Below, one piece after another: positions 5,506 to 7,137 of a stretch of 7,137 bases of DNA. A program made the position numbers and the translations under genes. Source of the DNA: JBDIAR01 sp039812545 (GTDB lineage Bacteria; Actinomycetota; Actinomycetes; Actinomycetales; Dermatophilaceae); contig JBDIAR010000169.1 of the NCBI GenBank assembly GCA_039812545.1, positions 1 through 7,137 of the forward strand, in the 5' to 3' direction. Numbering within the stretch: position 1 is the first letter of the stretch; each line of letters starts with the position of its first letter. Below the pieces are notes generated by a model that made no database searches, was not told the DNA's origin, and saw only the letters and a program-made list of their open reading frames with translations.

Positions 5506-6393
5506 TCAGGCGCCGATCTCCTCGCGGGCCGGGATCACGATCGTCGGGTCGGCCGGATAGACCACCTCGGGGTTCTTGCCGTCGTAGTCGAACTGGTTCA
5601 GGTAGAACCGCATCGCGTTGATCCGGCAGCGCTTCTTGTCGTTGGAGCGGATCACCGTCCAGGGCGCGTATGCCGTGTCGGTGCGCAGGAAGGTCGCCTC
5701 CTTCGCGGCGGTGTAGTCGTCCCACTTGTCGAGGGACTCCAGATCCATGGGAGAGAGCTTCCACCGGCGGACCGGGTCGATCTGGCGGATCGCGAACCGG
5801 GTCCGCTGTTCGGCCTGGGTGACGGAGAACCACAGTTTGGTCAGCGAGATCCCCGAGTCTGTCAGCATCTCCTCGAACATCGGCACCTGGCGCATGAAGC
5901 GCTGGTACTGCTCCTCGTCGCAGAACCCCATGACCCGTTCGACATTGGCCCGGTTGTACCAGGACCGGTCGAACATCACGATCTCGCCGTGCGTCGGCAG
6001 ATGCTGGACGTAGCGCTGGAAGTACCACTGGTGGGCCTCCCGGTCCGAGGGCACACCCAGGGCGACGACCCGTGCGGCCCGCGGGTTGAGGTGCTCCATG
6101 AACCGCTTGATCGTGCCCCCCTTACCCGCGGCGTCGCGGCCCTCGAAGACCACGACGTGCTTGGCCCCGGAGTCCTGCGTCCAGTACTGGAACTTCAAGA
6201 ACTCCACCTGCAGCCGGTACTTCTCCTCCTCGTACTCCTCGCGGGTCATCAGCTCGTCGTACGGGTACTCCTCGCGCCAGGTGTCGACGGCCCGGCCCCC
6301 CGGATCGATCAGCTCCGGATCCTCGCCCTGGGCGCCACCGACGTGATAGCCCTGCTCGCGGATGTGGTCGATGAACTCACGCAGATTGCTCAC
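5506..6393 (-). CDS. ppk2: polyphosphate kinase 2
   Basis: This 295-residue, one-domain PPK2 transfers phosphate between inorganic polyphosphate and nucleoside diphosphates. Family members are used for (d)NTP synthesis from stored polyphosphate or the reverse. Walker A is FEGRDAAGKGGTIKR (83-97, Lys91). Walker B is VMFDRSWYNRANVERVMGF (139-157, Asp142). The lid region has RTRFAIRQIDPVRRWKLSPMD (197-217). DKWDDY and TPW-type NDKKRCRIN segments follow in the usual order. The length equals that of single-domain PPK2 such as the mycobacterial enzyme. The GTG at 6393 is chosen because AGGAG (complement of 6401-6405) lies 7 nt upstream, making this the one gene here with a clear Shine-Dalgarno. It ends 12 nt from a strong hairpin and diverges from an MFS gene. 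Preferred nucleotide (GDP or ADP) cannot be told from sequence alone. Confidence 0.96.
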   Translation of the reverse strand: MSNLREFIDHIREQGYHVGGAQGEDPELIDPGGRAVDTWREEYPYDELMTREEYEEEKYRLQVEFLKFQYWTQDSGAKHVVVFEGRDAAGKGGTIKRFMEHLNPRAARVVALGVPSDREAHQWYFQRYVQHLPTHGEIVMFDRSWYNRANVERVMGFCDEEQYQRFMRQVPMFEEMLTDSGISLTKLWFSVTQAEQRTRFAIRQIDPVRRWKLSPMDLESLDKWDDYTAAKEATFLRTDTAYAPWTVIRSNDKKRCRINAMRFYLNQFDYDGKNPEVVYPADPTIVIPAREEIGA

Positions 6394-6400
6394 GGGGGTT

Positions 6401-6405
6401 CTCCT
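6401..6405 (-). promoter_or_regulatory. Shine-Dalgarno of ppk2
   Basis: Minus-strand AGGAG lies 7 nt before the GTG at 6393. It decides the start: reading farther upstream in this frame gives only Arg/Thr/Pro-rich sequence with no family resemblance. Confidence 0.8.
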
Positions 6406-6493
6406 GGGGGTCAGCGGTATGCCGTCAATCCTGCCCGAGCCGGGTGAACGCCAGGTGACCGAAACCCGCGTGACGCGCCGCCGCGGCATCGAC

Positions 6494-6499
6494 CAGACT
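6494..6499 (+). promoter_or_regulatory. possible -10 hexamer for the MFS gene
   Basis: CAGACT is a NANNNT hexamer ending 7 nt before the GTG at 6506, the same spacing as at the other leaderless genes. The first base is C rather than T, so it is a weak match on its own. Confidence 0.35.
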
Positions 6500-6505
6500 G
6501 GGCCG

Positions 6506-7137
6506 GTGCCCTCGACCCTGGTGACCGCTGTCGCGCGCACGCTGCCACCGCCGGGCGCGGGTCGTCGCCTGTGTCTGCAGTCCGCGCTCTTCGCCGTCGG
6601 CACCGGTGTCTTCCTCAGCGGCAACGCGGTGTTCTTCACCCAGATCGTCGGGGTGTCCGCCCAACAAGTGGGGGTCGCGTTCACCCTCTCGGCCCTCGTC
6701 TCCTTCCTGCTCGCGGTGCCGCTCGGTGCCGTCGTGGACCGGCTCGGCCCGCAGCGCACCTGGGCCGGCGCCGCCCTCGTGGAGGCGCTCACCTATCTCT
6801 CGTTCCCGTGGGTGCGCGGGTATGCCGTGCTCGTCGCCCTCGTCGTGCTGCTCGCCGTCGTCGAGGGAGTCGGCGGAGCCGGGCGAACGGCATACACGAT
6901 CGATGTCCTGGACCCCACGCAACGGTCCGGGTGATGGCATACATGAGAACGTTGGCTCAACGTGGGGTTCACCGCCGGAGCGCTGCTCGGCGGGGTGCCC
7001 TCGGCATCGGCACGCGCGAGGCGGTGCTCGCGATGCCGGTCGTCACCGGACTGGTGCTGGCGGCCAACTCGGTCCTGATCCGCCGGTTGCCCCCCACCGC
7101 GCACGTCCCGGGCCCGTCCGGCTCGGGCGGCGGGACG
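6506..7137 (+). pseudogene. MFS transporter, three frameshifts, cut by window end
   Basis: This is the N-terminal part of a major facilitator superfamily transporter. The intact frame from GTG 6506 runs 142 residues to a TGA at 6932-6934. It shows a first membrane helix (SALFAVGTGVFLSGNAVFF), a second (VGVAFTLSALVSFLLAVPLGAVV), the cytoplasmic motif A loop (GAVVDRLGPQRTW) and further helices. Homology-like sequence continues past the stop only if frames are switched: VMAYMRT, WLNVGFTAGALLGGV, then ALGIGTREAVLAMPVVTGLVLAANSVLIRRL to the edge. The implied changes are one base lost near 6923-6927, one T gained at 6952-6953 and one G lost near 6997-6998. This could be a decayed gene or sequencing/assembly indels. 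Substrate is unknown. It diverges from ppk2. Confidence 0.8.

Larger units (their letters stand above)
58..6942. repeat. dispersed 7-bp word GGCATAC/GTATGCC, 15 copies
   Basis: Exact copies start at 58, 1436, 1926, 2292, 3224, 3499, 3951, 4385, 4796, 5074, 5668, 6417, 6820, 6889 and 6936. Eight read GGCATAC and seven read GTATGCC on the plus strand. At about 70% GC, roughly 0.7 copies would be expected on the two strands together. Nine copies (58, 1436, 1926, 2292, 3951, 5668, 6417, 6820, 6889) extend to ACGGCATAC. Copies fall in genes in all three codon phases and in non-coding DNA, so codon or peptide bias does not explain them. See the findings for interpretation. Confidence 0.85.

Noticed and set aside
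6417..6427. Resemblance of GTATGCCGTC to the Neisseria uptake sequence ATGCCGTCTGAA
   Set aside because: Only the ATGCCGT core is shared, the flanks differ between copies, and the host is a high-GC actinomycete; taken as coincidence, though the comparison inspired the uptake-signal idea.
1..7137. Mobile element, prophage, CRISPR or defence system
   Set aside because: No transposase, integrase, cas-like gene, spaced repeats or attachment duplication of the tRNA end was found; gene content is housekeeping.

Overview
The window is very GC-rich, has few intergenic gaps, and its protein families and signals fit a high-GC actinomycete (Actinomycetota). Four genes appear to start leaderless: a -10-like hexamer (NANNNT) ends exactly 7 nt before the start codon, with no Shine-Dalgarno. 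That pattern is typical of this phylum. I cannot name the genus.

Layout: (1) 1-430 has no convincing gene, but holds a 13-bp tandem repeat, an 18-bp perfect palindrome and a 12-bp perfect palindrome upstream of a two-component operon. (2) 431-2205 encodes a DesK/NarL-type membrane histidine kinase and its LuxR-type response regulator, overlapping by ATGA. (3) 2263-4103 encodes a GNAT-type acetyltransferase and an Rsm22/METTL17-like methyltransferase with a four-cysteine pattern, also overlapping by ATGA. (4) upp (uracil phosphoribosyltransferase) runs on the minus strand. It converges on rsm22 with a 16-bp overlap and diverges from tadA through a compact, apparently bidirectional promoter. 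(5) tadA (tRNA adenosine deaminase, with a Gly/Asp/Glu-rich insertion) is followed directly by tRNA-Ser(CGA). (6) A long near-perfect hairpin sits between the tRNA and the convergent ppk2 (polyphosphate kinase 2). (7) A divergent MFS transporter gene runs to the window edge and contains three single-base frameshifts within about 75 bp.

Functionally this is mostly ordinary chromosomal housekeeping: signalling, ribosome assembly, tRNA editing, pyrimidine salvage and polyphosphate/nucleotide metabolism. There are no mobile elements, CRISPR arrays or defence genes.

The most unusual signal is a short DNA word. GGCATAC/GTATGCC occurs 15 times in 7.1 kb, where roughly one is expected from base composition. 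It occurs in both orientations, in all three codon phases and in intergenic DNA, and 9 of the 15 copies extend to ACGGCATAC. This behaves like a genome-wide DNA-level signal, such as an uptake-sequence-like or other protein-recognised word, rather than a coding effect.
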